Part shown: positions 1 to 5,731 of the stretch, in pieces
Layout of the letters: the number at the start of each line of letters is the position of its first letter
How positions within the stretch are numbered: position 1 is the first letter of the stretch
NCBI GenBank assembly: GCA_000715685.1
Contig: KL569394.1
Coordinates: 33,128-39,518 of the forward strand
DNA: 6,391 nucleotides
Source: Streptomyces lilacinus
GTDB lineage: Bacteria > Actinomycetota > Actinomycetes > Streptomycetales > Streptomycetaceae
Direction: 5' to 3'
Translations under genes and position numbers: made by a program
Notes under the pieces: generated by a model
Databases searched by the model: none
The model's input: only the letters and a program-made list of their open reading frames with translations
Told to the model about the DNA's origin: nothing

Positions 1-274
1 CGCTCTCGGGCTCGATCGGCTCGTGCAGCCACTCGGACAGCGCGGTCCGCCCGAGGGCGGCGACGGAGTACTCCTTCTTGTCCGGCCGGCCCTGCTGCGG
101 CACCTCGCGGACGTCGATCCAGCCGTCGCCCTCCATCCGCTTGAGGACGCGGTAGATCTGCTGGTGGGTGGCGGTCCAGAAGTAGCCGATGGACCGCTCG
201 AAGCGCCGGGCCAGCTCATAGCCGGAGCCCGGCTTCTCCAGCAGGGAGACGAGGATCGCGTGCTCGAGCGCCAT
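1..274 (-). CDS. PadR family transcriptional regulator (N-terminal part, cut by window edge)
   Basis: Minus-strand frame opening with ATG at 274 and still open at base 1, giving about 91 residues. The product begins MALEHAILVSLLEKPGSGYE and continues with ARRFxxSIGYFWTATHQQIYRVLKRMExDGW, then a wing with QGRPDKKEYSV. This is the PadR winged-helix DNA-binding domain nearly complete: the GYEL-RRF helix, the FW-T-HQQIY recognition region and the GRPxKKxY wing. The C-terminal dimerisation part (Vir_act_alpha_C type in many actinobacterial members) lies outside the window. PadR proteins are ligand-responsive repressors that often control their own gene and a neighbouring transporter or enzyme. No strong ribosome binding site is visible before the ATG. 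A 20-bp palindrome ends 13 bases upstream of the start, so autoregulation is likely. Whether it controls the operon at 977-5662 cannot be told from position, because the Nudix gene lies between them. Confidence 0.93.
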   Translation of the reverse strand, partial: MALEHAILVSLLEKPGSGYELARRFERSIGYFWTATHQQIYRVLKRMEGDGWIDVREVPQQGRPDKKEYSVAALGRTALSEWLHEPIEPES

Positions 275-287
275 GCCCCGGATCCTG

Positions 288-307
288 CTATGCAACTCGT
301 TTCATAG
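288..307. promoter_or_regulatory. Candidate PadR operator (20-bp palindrome)
   Basis: The sequence is an inverted repeat, CTATG-c-AAC-tc-GTT-t-CATAG. The two 10-bp arms match at every pair except one. It sits in the 138-bp divergent gap between padR and the Nudix gene, with its near edge 13 bases upstream of the padR ATG, where it would overlap the padR promoter or transcription start. A short A/T-rich dyad stands out in this GC-rich background and is typical of dimeric winged-helix repressor sites. Assignment to PadR rests on position and symmetry. Confidence 0.6.
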
Positions 308-412
308 GCAAGAGTCGGCGCGCCGGGTGAGACGCGGCTCACGCACGGCTGTGTGCGCTCCCCCTCGGCCGAAAGTGGTGGGTGCCATGTCGAGGTGCGC
401 CATGATGCGGGG

Positions 413-967
413 ATGACGCTGACATCGATGTGCCTGTGCCTGGTGACCCGGACGGCTGACGACGGCGGCCGGGAAGTGCTGCTCGGGCGCAAGAAGCGGG
501 GCTTCGGCGCCGGCAACGTCGTGGGCCTGGGCGGTCACGTGGAGGCCGGGGAGAGCCCGGCCCAGGCCGCGATGCGCGAGCTGGCGGAGGAGTCCTCGCT
601 CGTGGTGGCCGAGGCGAACCTGCGCCACGCGGCGAAGCTGATCTTCCGGTTCCCGGCCAGGCCGGACTGGGACCAGGAGGTCACGGTCTTCACCACGGAC
701 AAGGCCGAAGGCACCGCCCGGGAGTGCGAGGAGATCGCTCCGGCCTGGTACCCGGTGGACGGGCTGCCGCTCGAGGCGATGTGGGACGACGCGCGGTACT
801 GGCTGGCGGACGTCCTCGACGACCGACGGGTCGAGGCGGAGTTCGTGTTCGCCGACGACAACGTCACGGTCGCTCGGGTGCGCGACCTGGCGGAGCGGGA
901 GCCGGGGGCGGAACCGGTACGGGACTCCGCGGCCGCCGCCCTCGGGGAGGACGGGTCAGGGGCGTGA
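413..967 (+). CDS. MTH1-like Nudix hydrolase (oxidised purine nucleoside triphosphatase family)
   Basis: A 184-residue protein starting at ATG 413; the same frame is open upstream to a GTG at 353, but homology begins at MTLTSMCLCLV. The Nudix box is at residues 41-63 (G-HVEAG-E-x7-REL-x-EE), with the usual Gly near its end replaced by Ser62 (EESSL). Similarity to human MTH1/NUDT1 runs along the whole domain: KKRGFGAG (27-34) before the box, then TVFTTD, EGTxxExxEIxPAWY and MWDDARYW (123-130), matching MTH1's VHVFCTD, QGTPVESDEMRPCWF and MWPDDSYW. The family hydrolyses 8-oxo-dGTP or 2-OH-dATP to monophosphates, cleaning the nucleotide pool. By eye, MTH1 Asn33 is Val37 here and the Asp119-Asp120 pair is Asp126-Ala127, so base preference may differ. 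About 25 C-terminal residues beyond the fold are low-complexity. The gene converges on the MFS gene with a 9-bp gap. No convincing Shine-Dalgarno precedes ATG 413. Confidence 0.9.
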   Translation: MTLTSMCLCLVTRTADDGGREVLLGRKKRGFGAGNVVGLGGHVEAGESPAQAAMRELAEESSLVVAEANLRHAAKLIFRFPARPDWDQEVTVFTTDKAEGTARECEEIAPAWYPVDGLPLEAMWDDARYWLADVLDDRRVEAEFVFADDNVTVARVRDLAEREPGAEPVRDSAAAALGEDGSGA

Positions 968-976
968 GCCCTGTCG

Positions 977-2203
977 TCATCCCTCTCGCGACCCCCGCGC
1001 CCCTCGCGCCACCACCGCCATCGCCACGACCGTGAGCACCTGGAACCCCACCGCCGTCAGCGTCAGCGCGCCCGCACCGTGGACCAGGACGAGTCCACCG
1101 GCCAGACTCCCGATCGCCTGCCCGGCGTAGACCGCCGACCCGGACAGCGACAGCGCGACCTGCGCCTGCTCCCCGGCCGCGCTGATCAGGCACTTCTGCA
1201 GGGCGGGATTCATGGTCCAGCCGATCAGCGACCACAGCACGACCAGGGCGAACAGCACGGTGACGGTCGTCGCGCCGGGGGATCCGACGAGGGCCATGAC
1301 CGCCAGGAGGCCCATGACCACGACGAGCGCGCCGGAGGACAGCAGGGCGACGCGCTCCGGCGGATGGCGGTCGATGAGCACGCCCGTCACCAGGTTCGAG
1401 AACACCCCGCACACGCCGTAGGCGAAGAAGACGGACGCGACGGCTCCGCCGTGCAGGCCCCCGACCTTCTCGGCGAGCCACTCCAGGTAGGCGTACAGGG
1501 CGAACATGCCGCAGAAGGTCAGCATGCTCGCGAGCAGAATCGTGGGGACACCGGGGAGGACGGCCGCACGGACGCGGTCGCCGAGGGGGGCCTCGGCCGT
1601 GGGCGGCACCGGCGGGAGCGCGCGGGCGAGGCCGAGCAGGGCGACGAGGCTGAGCAGGGCGACGAAGAGGAAGGTGGCCCGCCAGTTCGCGAGGGCGGCG
1701 ATGACGGTGCCGGCGGGGACGCCGAGCGCGCTGGCGACGGTGATTCCGCCGAGGACGGCGGTCAGGGCCCTGCCGCGCTCCTCGGGGCGGACGATGGCGG
1801 CGGCGGTGGCGGACGCGGCGGGCATGAAGAGGGCGGTGGCCAGCGCGGCGACGACGCGCGCGACCATCATGATCGCGTAGTTGGGCGCCACGGCGGCCAG
1901 GACATTGGCGACGACGAAGCCGGAGAGGGCGACCAGGAGCACTCCGCGACGGTCCCGGTTGCCGGTGCCGACGGCGATGAGGGGCGCGGCGAGGGCGTAC
2001 ACGGCCGCGAACACGGTGATGAGCAGGCCGGCGGTGCCGACCGACACCCCCAGGTCGTCCCCGACCGAGGACAGGACGCCGCTGATGACGAAGGCGTCGG
2101 TGCCCAGCGCGAAGGAACCGAGGGTCATCAGCAGGACCGGCCGGCGGGCCGGTGGGCTGGGGAAGAGCTTCGTCAGGTGCCGTGTCCCGGGCTCTAACCC
2201 CAA
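977..2203 (-). CDS. MFS (DHA1-type) drug/metabolite efflux transporter
   Basis: An integral membrane exporter of the 12-helix drug:H+ antiporter type. From LLMTLGSFALGTDAFVISGV the protein alternates hydrophobic helices with short loops. Recognisable family segments are GVLSSVGDDLGVSVGTAGLLIT (helix 1-2), a degenerate motif-A loop TGNRDRRGVLL, PAASATAAAIVRPEERGRAL, and GVPAGTVIAALANWRATF (helix 5-6). The end is charged (ARGSREG). I chose TTG at 2203 because it has AAGGAAG four bases upstream and overlaps the preceding gene's stop, giving 408 residues. The first ATG in frame, at 2128, gives 383 residues but has no ribosome binding site and would trim the segment just before helix 1. With the TTG start, the third codon is TTA. 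As last gene of the five-gene operon it probably exports the pathway product or gives self-resistance; the substrate cannot be read from sequence. Family certain, start less so. Confidence 0.9.
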   Translation of the reverse strand: MGLEPGTRHLTKLFPSPPARRPVLLMTLGSFALGTDAFVISGVLSSVGDDLGVSVGTAGLLITVFAAVYALAAPLIAVGTGNRDRRGVLLVALSGFVVANVLAAVAPNYAIMMVARVVAALATALFMPAASATAAAIVRPEERGRALTAVLGGITVASALGVPAGTVIAALANWRATFLFVALLSLVALLGLARALPPVPPTAEAPLGDRVRAAVLPGVPTILLASMLTFCGMFALYAYLEWLAEKVGGLHGGAVASVFFAYGVCGVFSNLVTGVLIDRHPPERVALLSSGALVVVMGLLAVMALVGSPGATTVTVLFALVVLWSLIGWTMNPALQKCLISAAGEQAQVALSLSGSAVYAGQAIGSLAGGLVLVHGAGALTLTAVGFQVLTVVAMAVVARGARGSREG

Positions 2204-2988
2204 AGTTCTTCCTTTCCTCCGAGCCCCGCCCTCAGCCCCGCGACGTCGGGGAACCCCGCCCGGCTCCACAGCCACAGCGGGGTGTGCACGTCGATGGGGG
2301 CCAGGGCGGTGCCGGCGAGCAGGTCCGCCCACTTCTCGGCGACGGTCGCCCGATGGGCCGCCGTGCCCTCGAGCACGTCGCCGCCGCACAGGCCGAGCCT
2401 CACCGTCGCCTGGATGATGTGGGTGTCGGGAGCGATGGTGATCAGTTCGCGGGAGGTCCACTCCACCTCCGCGTACTGCTCCAGGACGTACAGCCAGTAG
2501 TTGAAGACCTTCGGCCCGGACAGGTAGGGGAACTCCGGCTTCCGCTGCACCTGCACGATGTTCTTGAGCTTGCCGATGTCCATGTCCGCCGACTTCAGCA
2601 GGCCCGGCACGTCGCCGTCGGCCGACGAGTCGGCGATTCCGCGGGCGACGCGGCGCCAGATCTCGGGATGGCGGTTCGGCTGGAGCGCGACCCGGTGCTC
2701 GAGGAGGTGCCGGGCGAGGTCTTCGGGGGCGCGGTCGAGGACCAGTGCCGGGGTGAACACCCAGCGGGAGTCCGGGTCCTGGAAGGCCGAGGCGACCGAC
2801 CGCCAGAGCGCGTGGCTGTTCCTCCGGTAGTTCAGGGACATCCCCAGCGTCAGGGTGTCGAGGAGGCACGGGGGCGGCACCACCCCGACCAGCGCGTCCT
2901 CGGGCATGACCTCGCCGCCCAGCAGGCTCTCGTTGTGGGCGGCCACGAGATCGTGGACCCGGGCCAGGACGGATGGGCCTGTCGTCAC
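2194..2988 (-). CDS. Divergent HhH-GPD (endonuclease III-like) DNA glycosylase-fold protein
   Basis: A 264-residue soluble protein starting at GTG 2988. It looks like a remote member of the helix-hairpin-helix glycosylase superfamily. LTLGMSLNYRRNSHALW (46-62) sits where family members have their first core helix. FPYLSGPKVFNYWLYVL (153-169) aligns with the endonuclease III hairpin (FPGVGRKTANVVL), placing Lys160 on the catalytic Lys. IAPDTHIIQATVRLGL (185-200) aligns with IAVDTHIFRVCNR, placing Asp188 on the catalytic Asp. The C-terminal four-Cys 4Fe-4S loop of endonuclease III is absent; only one Cys follows. A second Asp-x-His, IDVHTPLWLW, is near the C-terminus. These enzymes cleave base-sugar bonds in DNA, but the fold is also used for free nucleosides (the queuosine salvage family). 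Next to a TS-like enzyme and an exporter, hydrolysis of a modified nucleoside or nucleotide is plausible. The start has GAGGGG four bases upstream and lies 1 bp after the TS-like stop. Fold assignment moderately sure; reaction unknown. Confidence 0.72.
   Translation of the reverse strand: MTTGPSVLARVHDLVAAHNESLLGGEVMPEDALVGVVPPPCLLDTLTLGMSLNYRRNSHALWRSVASAFQDPDSRWVFTPALVLDRAPEDLARHLLEHRVALQPNRHPEIWRRVARGIADSSADGDVPGLLKSADMDIGKLKNIVQVQRKPEFPYLSGPKVFNYWLYVLEQYAEVEWTSRELITIAPDTHIIQATVRLGLCGGDVLEGTAAHRATVAEKWADLLAGTALAPIDVHTPLWLWSRAGFPDVAGLRAGLGGKEELWG
2208..2214 (-). promoter_or_regulatory. Ribosome binding site supporting the TTG start of the MFS gene
   Basis: AAGGAAG lies on the minus strand four bases before TTG 2203, inside the last codons of the upstream gene. 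A further GGAGG at 2220-2216 is 12 bases from the TTG. Neither serves the in-frame ATG at 2128, so this site decides the start and suggests translational coupling. Confidence 0.5.
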
Positions 2989-2989
2989 G

Positions 2990-3883
2990 CTACCCCTCAC
3001 CAGGTGCCAGGGCGCACCTCATGGATTCGAAGACGTCCAGCCAGTACGGATCCAGGTGCCGCGCGTCGAGAAGGCCGGTCCGTCTGAGGTTCTTCTCCGC
3101 GGCGACGAGTGTTCCGTCTGTGCCGAGGGGCGTCCGGGCCGGCATGGGAGGCATCGCCTCCACCCCGTCCGCGCAGCTCAGGACGGATCGCAGGTGGCCT
3201 TCTTCGCCCTCGTAGTAGTGCAGTGAACCGCAGTGATGGTAGTAGGAACCCAGGTCGAAACCAAGCTCGTTGGCGACGGTCTCCTGCACCATGGTCAGGA
3301 GTACGACGTCGTACGGCATCACTCCGATCAGCGACTGGGAACGCATCGAGACGATGCAGTCGAGGCGCCCTTGCCGGTGCAGGAATTGCAGCGAGCCGAA
3401 GCACGAGAAGTCCTTCGGCTCGTCGCGGAGATCGGCGGGATAGATGAAGCCCAGGTATGCCCTGCGGGTGTCGGGGTCCCGTCTCATGAGCCGGATCAGG
3501 TCTCTCAGGGGTGAGTGGGACGCGTCGCCGATGAGCCTCCGCGAGAGGCCGCAGACCAGCTGACCGCCTTCGTCGGTGAAGGCTCGTCCGCGCGCGTTGT
3601 AGGCGATGACCTGGCTCGCCTCGGCGCCCGGGGTCAGGGCCCAGAGGTAGTTGGCGAAGGCGAATCCCTTGTTCGTGCTCCGGCAGGTGTCGGGGAGGAG
3701 GCGGTTTCTCGGATCGCTTATCTTGACCGTCGGCGAGACGATTTCGTACGTCACCCTGTCCGCGGTCCCGAAGCCGGAACCGACCGAGGTCCGCGACCGC
3801 GGGCCGGGCACCCGGTTGCCCTCCTTCGTGAGGAGCACCGCCAGATGGTGATAGGCCTCGTGGAACGACGCGAACGTGTTCAC
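2990..3883 (-). CDS. Thymidylate synthase-fold enzyme, cytosine nucleotide hydroxymethylase-like, with altered active site
   Basis: A 297-residue protein starting at GTG 3883. Thymidylate synthase (ThyA) family features in order: DPDTRR (136-141, phosphate-binding Arg pair), KDFSCFGSLQF (157-167, with the nucleophile Cys161), MRSQSLIGVMPYDV (180-193, phosphate Arg181 and Ser182) and GSLHYYE (219-225, sugar-contacting His222 and Tyr224). Asp192 occupies the position of E. coli ThyA Asn177, which is Asp in T4 dCMP hydroxymethylase; this Asp is known to favour cytosine over uracil. By eye, the folate-site Glu58 is Asn78 (FANYLWAL), Tyr94 is Leu113 and Asp169 is Ser184. The family transfers a one-carbon unit from methylene-tetrahydrofolate to C5 of a pyrimidine nucleotide. 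Here the product may be a hydroxymethylated cytosine nucleotide or something new. The start overlaps the methyltransferase stop as GTGA and has GGTGGGGG seven bases upstream. It is unlikely to be the housekeeping ThyA. Confidence 0.88.
   Translation of the reverse strand: MNTFASFHEAYHHLAVLLTKEGNRVPGPRSRTSVGSGFGTADRVTYEIVSPTVKISDPRNRLLPDTCRSTNKGFAFANYLWALTPGAEASQVIAYNARGRAFTDEGGQLVCGLSRRLIGDASHSPLRDLIRLMRRDPDTRRAYLGFIYPADLRDEPKDFSCFGSLQFLHRQGRLDCIVSMRSQSLIGVMPYDVVLLTMVQETVANELGFDLGSYYHHCGSLHYYEGEEGHLRSVLSCADGVEAMPPMPARTPLGTDGTLVAAEKNLRRTGLLDARHLDPYWLDVFESMRCALAPGEG
2993..2998 (-). promoter_or_regulatory. Ribosome binding site choosing GTG 2988
   Basis: GAGGGG on the minus strand stands four bases before GTG 2988 and overlaps the TAG stop of the TS-like gene. 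An alternative GTG at 3000 lies just upstream of this motif and so could not use it, which favours the 2988 start. Confidence 0.55.
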
Positions 3884-4887
3884 TGCCGCACCCCCACCGC
3901 GACGGAGACCAGGCTCTCGGGAAGGGACCCGTCGGCGAGCACCGTGTCGCCGCTGTACGGACGGCCGGAGGGCGGCACGGGTGGGCATTCGACGAATTCC
4001 GTGAGGTCCAGGCCCGCCAGTCGGAAGAGCTCCTTCGTCTGGGCGGGGCCGGGCGTGAAGGAGTGGATTCCCCGCACCGTCCTGCCGCTCGCGGAGACGA
4101 ACTGTGTCGTCCGCGTGGTGCGGCGGCGGCCGGTGGACCACACCGCCGACGGCCAGGTGAGCACGATCCTCCCCGAGGGCGCCAGCAATTGGGCCAGGCA
4201 GAAGACGCCGAGGGGATAGGCCATTCCGTCGACGAGGGAACCCACGACGTAGTCGTAACTGCCGTGCTTCGCCGGCAGGGCCCTGATCGGCTCGGTCATG
4301 ACGTCTTCCGGGAGGTACCGGGCCATCCCCGCGCTGGATTCCTGGCACGCGTAGTCGGCCTTGCCCGTGTCGACGGCCTCGCGGAGCCAGCCCCGCCCCG
4401 CCCCCACCTCGAGCAGCCGGGATCCGGCGGGGGATTCGCGCAGCAACCTGCTGAGGTGCGGGGCCGAGGCGTTGTGGAAGTCGGCCGTGGTGATCCTCAG
4501 TTCGTCGACGAAGTCCTCGGCAATGGCCGTGTAGCCGACACGGTTGTCGAGGTCGATGTGCCGGCAGTCCGGATACGCGCTCGATGCCCGGTGCACCTCG
4601 AAGCCCTCGTGCACCACGCCCGCGAGGTCGTCGACGGTGTCCCGGTTCGAACGGTGCAGCACCAGGTGCGCGTGGTCGGCCAGGTGCGAGAGGTCCTCGT
4701 GCGAAGGGCGTTCGCCGTCGACGAGCGCGACGCAGAACGTCGAGGAGGAGAGCGAGGCCAGCCGGGAGAACTCCTCGGGGTCGGCTTCCGTGACCCCGAT
4801 TCCGGTCATCCTCTCTGCGAGTTCCCTTCTGCCCGCCTCGGCCGGACCGCCGATGAGTATCGGGGCAGGGGCTGCTTCAGTGGACAT
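3880..4887 (-). CDS. SAM-dependent class I methyltransferase with N-terminal pseudo-P-loop domain
   Basis: A 335-residue two-domain protein. The C-terminal half is a Rossmann methyltransferase: motif I LLEVGAGRGWL (158-168), a motif II-like ADYACQESSAGM (177-188), YDYVVGSLVDGM (211-222) at the motif IV position, and LLAPSGRIVLTWP (234-246) typical of post-motif strands. The N-terminal 130 residues begin PILIGGPAEAGRREL, which mimics the strand-loop-helix of a P-loop kinase, but Arg-Arg replaces the Walker Lys-Ser/Thr. They continue with strands TFCVALVDGE and HLVLHRSN and end HIDLDNRVGYTAIAEDFVDEL, like the C-terminal segment of adenylate/thymidylate kinase-type proteins. An inactive nucleotide-binding domain fused to a methyltransferase is my reading; another Rossmann-like domain is possible. 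ATG 4887 overlaps the previous stop by 11 bp; ATG 4899 is also possible but sits directly against AAAAGGGG with no spacer. The methyl acceptor is unknown; a modified nucleotide is suggested by the TS-like neighbour. Confidence 0.82.
   Translation of the reverse strand: MSTEAAPAPILIGGPAEAGRRELAERMTGIGVTEADPEEFSRLASLSSSTFCVALVDGERPSHEDLSHLADHAHLVLHRSNRDTVDDLAGVVHEGFEVHRASSAYPDCRHIDLDNRVGYTAIAEDFVDELRITTADFHNASAPHLSRLLRESPAGSRLLEVGAGRGWLREAVDTGKADYACQESSAGMARYLPEDVMTEPIRALPAKHGSYDYVVGSLVDGMAYPLGVFCLAQLLAPSGRIVLTWPSAVWSTGRRRTTRTTQFVSASGRTVRGIHSFTPGPAQTKELFRLAGLDLTEFVECPPVPPSGRPYSGDTVLADGSLPESLVSVAVGVRQ
3891..3898 (-). promoter_or_regulatory. Ribosome binding site fixing the GTG 3883 start
   Basis: GGTGGGGG on the minus strand lies seven bases before GTG 3883. 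The same frame stays open upstream to 4348, but there it is antisense-like, Arg/Pro-rich sequence over the methyltransferase gene. This site and the GTGA overlap place the true start. Confidence 0.6.
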
Positions 4888-5662
4888 TGAAGATGACATC
4901 CCCTTTTCGCGGCAGCAGGCAGAATCTGCATTTGGCGCAGTCGATGCCGTCCCGGTATTCCTCGGGACACGCGATCTGTCGCACTTTCGGGCGGGATTCC
5001 CCCTGAGCAGCCCCCTGTTCGCTCTCCGACGACCGCGGATCCTTCACCCGGCTCAGCCGCCAGCCGGCAGGGGGATCACTCATGGTGTGATCGACGGAGG
5101 CGAAGAGCTGGAAATTGGGCATTTGCCGGAGCGTGTCGAGTGAGGGGAGGAGTTCGGGGATCGCCCAGGAACGCGTATAGGCCCAGAACAGGTGCCGGGG
5201 AGCGGCATGGGCTATGTCGCGCCACATGAAGACGTACGGCTCGCTGAAGAAGTCACCGGAGGAATGCACCCGGACGGCCACGATCGGCGGAGTGGCACCC
5301 TCCGCCTCGTCCGCCAGCTGCCGAAGGATCGTCCGGCCGAGGGCGTCCGGGTCCTCTCGGGCGTGCCGTTCGTTGGCGTACCACTGCGGCCTGTTGAAGA
5401 CGACCTCGCCGCTCGTGTCGCCGTTGTAGCAGTTCGCCGCGCACCAGTCGCTCGCTCCCGGACAGGTGCGCAGCGTCGGAAGATTCCATACCAGGACGCG
5501 CCCGATGTGTTTTCCCGAGGTCCCCGTCTTGATGTTTCCCTGCTCGAGGGCGGGTTGCTCGACAGAGGGGGCGGTAATGCCCACGATGGGTAAGCTTCTC
5601 TGACCCGCCAGGTACTGGGATCTCCGTTGGATCTCCCGTTCCGATGGTGTGGCCCGTTTCAT
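4877..5662 (-). CDS. Cysteine-rich protein resembling mycobacteriophage gene product 88 family
   Basis: A 261-residue protein from ATG 5662, first gene of the operon. It resembles the GP88 family described from mycobacteriophages, whose function is unknown. The hallmark VWNLPTLRTCPGASDWCAAN (58-77) is followed by Cys78, giving C67-x6-C74-x3-C78. A second cluster near the C-terminus is C232-x9-C242-x2-C245-x2-C248. Between them VRVHSSGDFFSEPYV (130-144), FWAYTRSW (159-166) and FQLFASVD (184-191) look like successive barrel strands. Seven Cys in two clusters suggest iron-sulfur or zinc binding, and a radical SAM-like barrel is possible, but the canonical CX3CX2C is absent. Codon 24 is TTA (5593-5591), the rare bldA-dependent Leu codon in Streptomyces. 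The frame extends upstream to ATG 5695 and TTG 5749; rare codons (AGA, CGA, TTT) argue against the longer forms, though AAGGAG precedes ATG 5695. The 3' end overlaps the methyltransferase start. Confidence 0.75.
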   Translation of the reverse strand: MKRATPSEREIQRRSQYLAGQRSLPIVGITAPSVEQPALEQGNIKTGTSGKHIGRVLVWNLPTLRTCPGASDWCAANCYNGDTSGEVVFNRPQWYANERHAREDPDALGRTILRQLADEAEGATPPIVAVRVHSSGDFFSEPYVFMWRDIAHAAPRHLFWAYTRSWAIPELLPSLDTLRQMPNFQLFASVDHTMSDPPAGWRLSRVKDPRSSESEQGAAQGESRPKVRQIACPEEYRDGIDCAKCRFCLLPRKGDVIFNVH

Positions 5663-5713
5663 GCCTCCCCCGAGCGGCCAAAATCTTCGTTGCATGCTCC
5701 TTGATGCCCAGGA

Positions 5714-5722
5714 AGCTAGCAC
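5714..5722 (-). promoter_or_regulatory. Possible extended -10 promoter element for the five-gene operon
   Basis: The minus strand carries TGCTAGCTT in the gap before the first gene. It matches the pattern TGnTAnnnT of an extended -10 hexamer. Transcription would begin near 5707, leaving a short leader before ATG 5695 or about 45 nt before ATG 5662. No good -35 hexamer is seen at the usual spacing. The assignment is weak and rests on pattern and position only. Confidence 0.25.
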
Positions 5723-5731
5723 AGGGGGTGA

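Noticed and set aside
968..976. Terminator between the convergent Nudix and MFS genes
   Set aside because: The gap is only 9 bp and I see no stable stem with a following T-run in or around it.
1079..2197. Plus-strand 372-residue frame
   Set aside because: Antisense to the MFS gene; composed of Gly/Asp/Glu/Arg repeats typical of the complement of hydrophobic high-GC codons.
2204..2869. N-terminal extension of the MFS frame, making a 630-residue protein
   Set aside because: The extension is Arg/Pro/Gly-rich, lies over the HhH-like gene in another frame, and has no domain character; it is a shadow of high-GC coding DNA.
2152..3087. Plus-strand 311-residue frame
   Set aside because: Antisense to the HhH-like gene, which has recognisable catalytic motifs; this frame shows no family features.
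3884..4348. N-terminal extension of the TS-like frame to 452 residues
   Set aside because: It overlaps the methyltransferase gene, reads as Arg-rich shadow sequence, and the GTG at 3883 has a good ribosome binding site and a GTGA overlap.
4063..4890. Plus-strand 275-residue frame
   Set aside because: Antisense to the methyltransferase; no motifs, and the opposite strand has a clear SAM-binding signature.
977..5662. Prophage remnant
   Set aside because: GP88- and TS-type families occur in phages, but there is no integrase, structural, packaging or lysis gene, and the operon ends in a membrane exporter.
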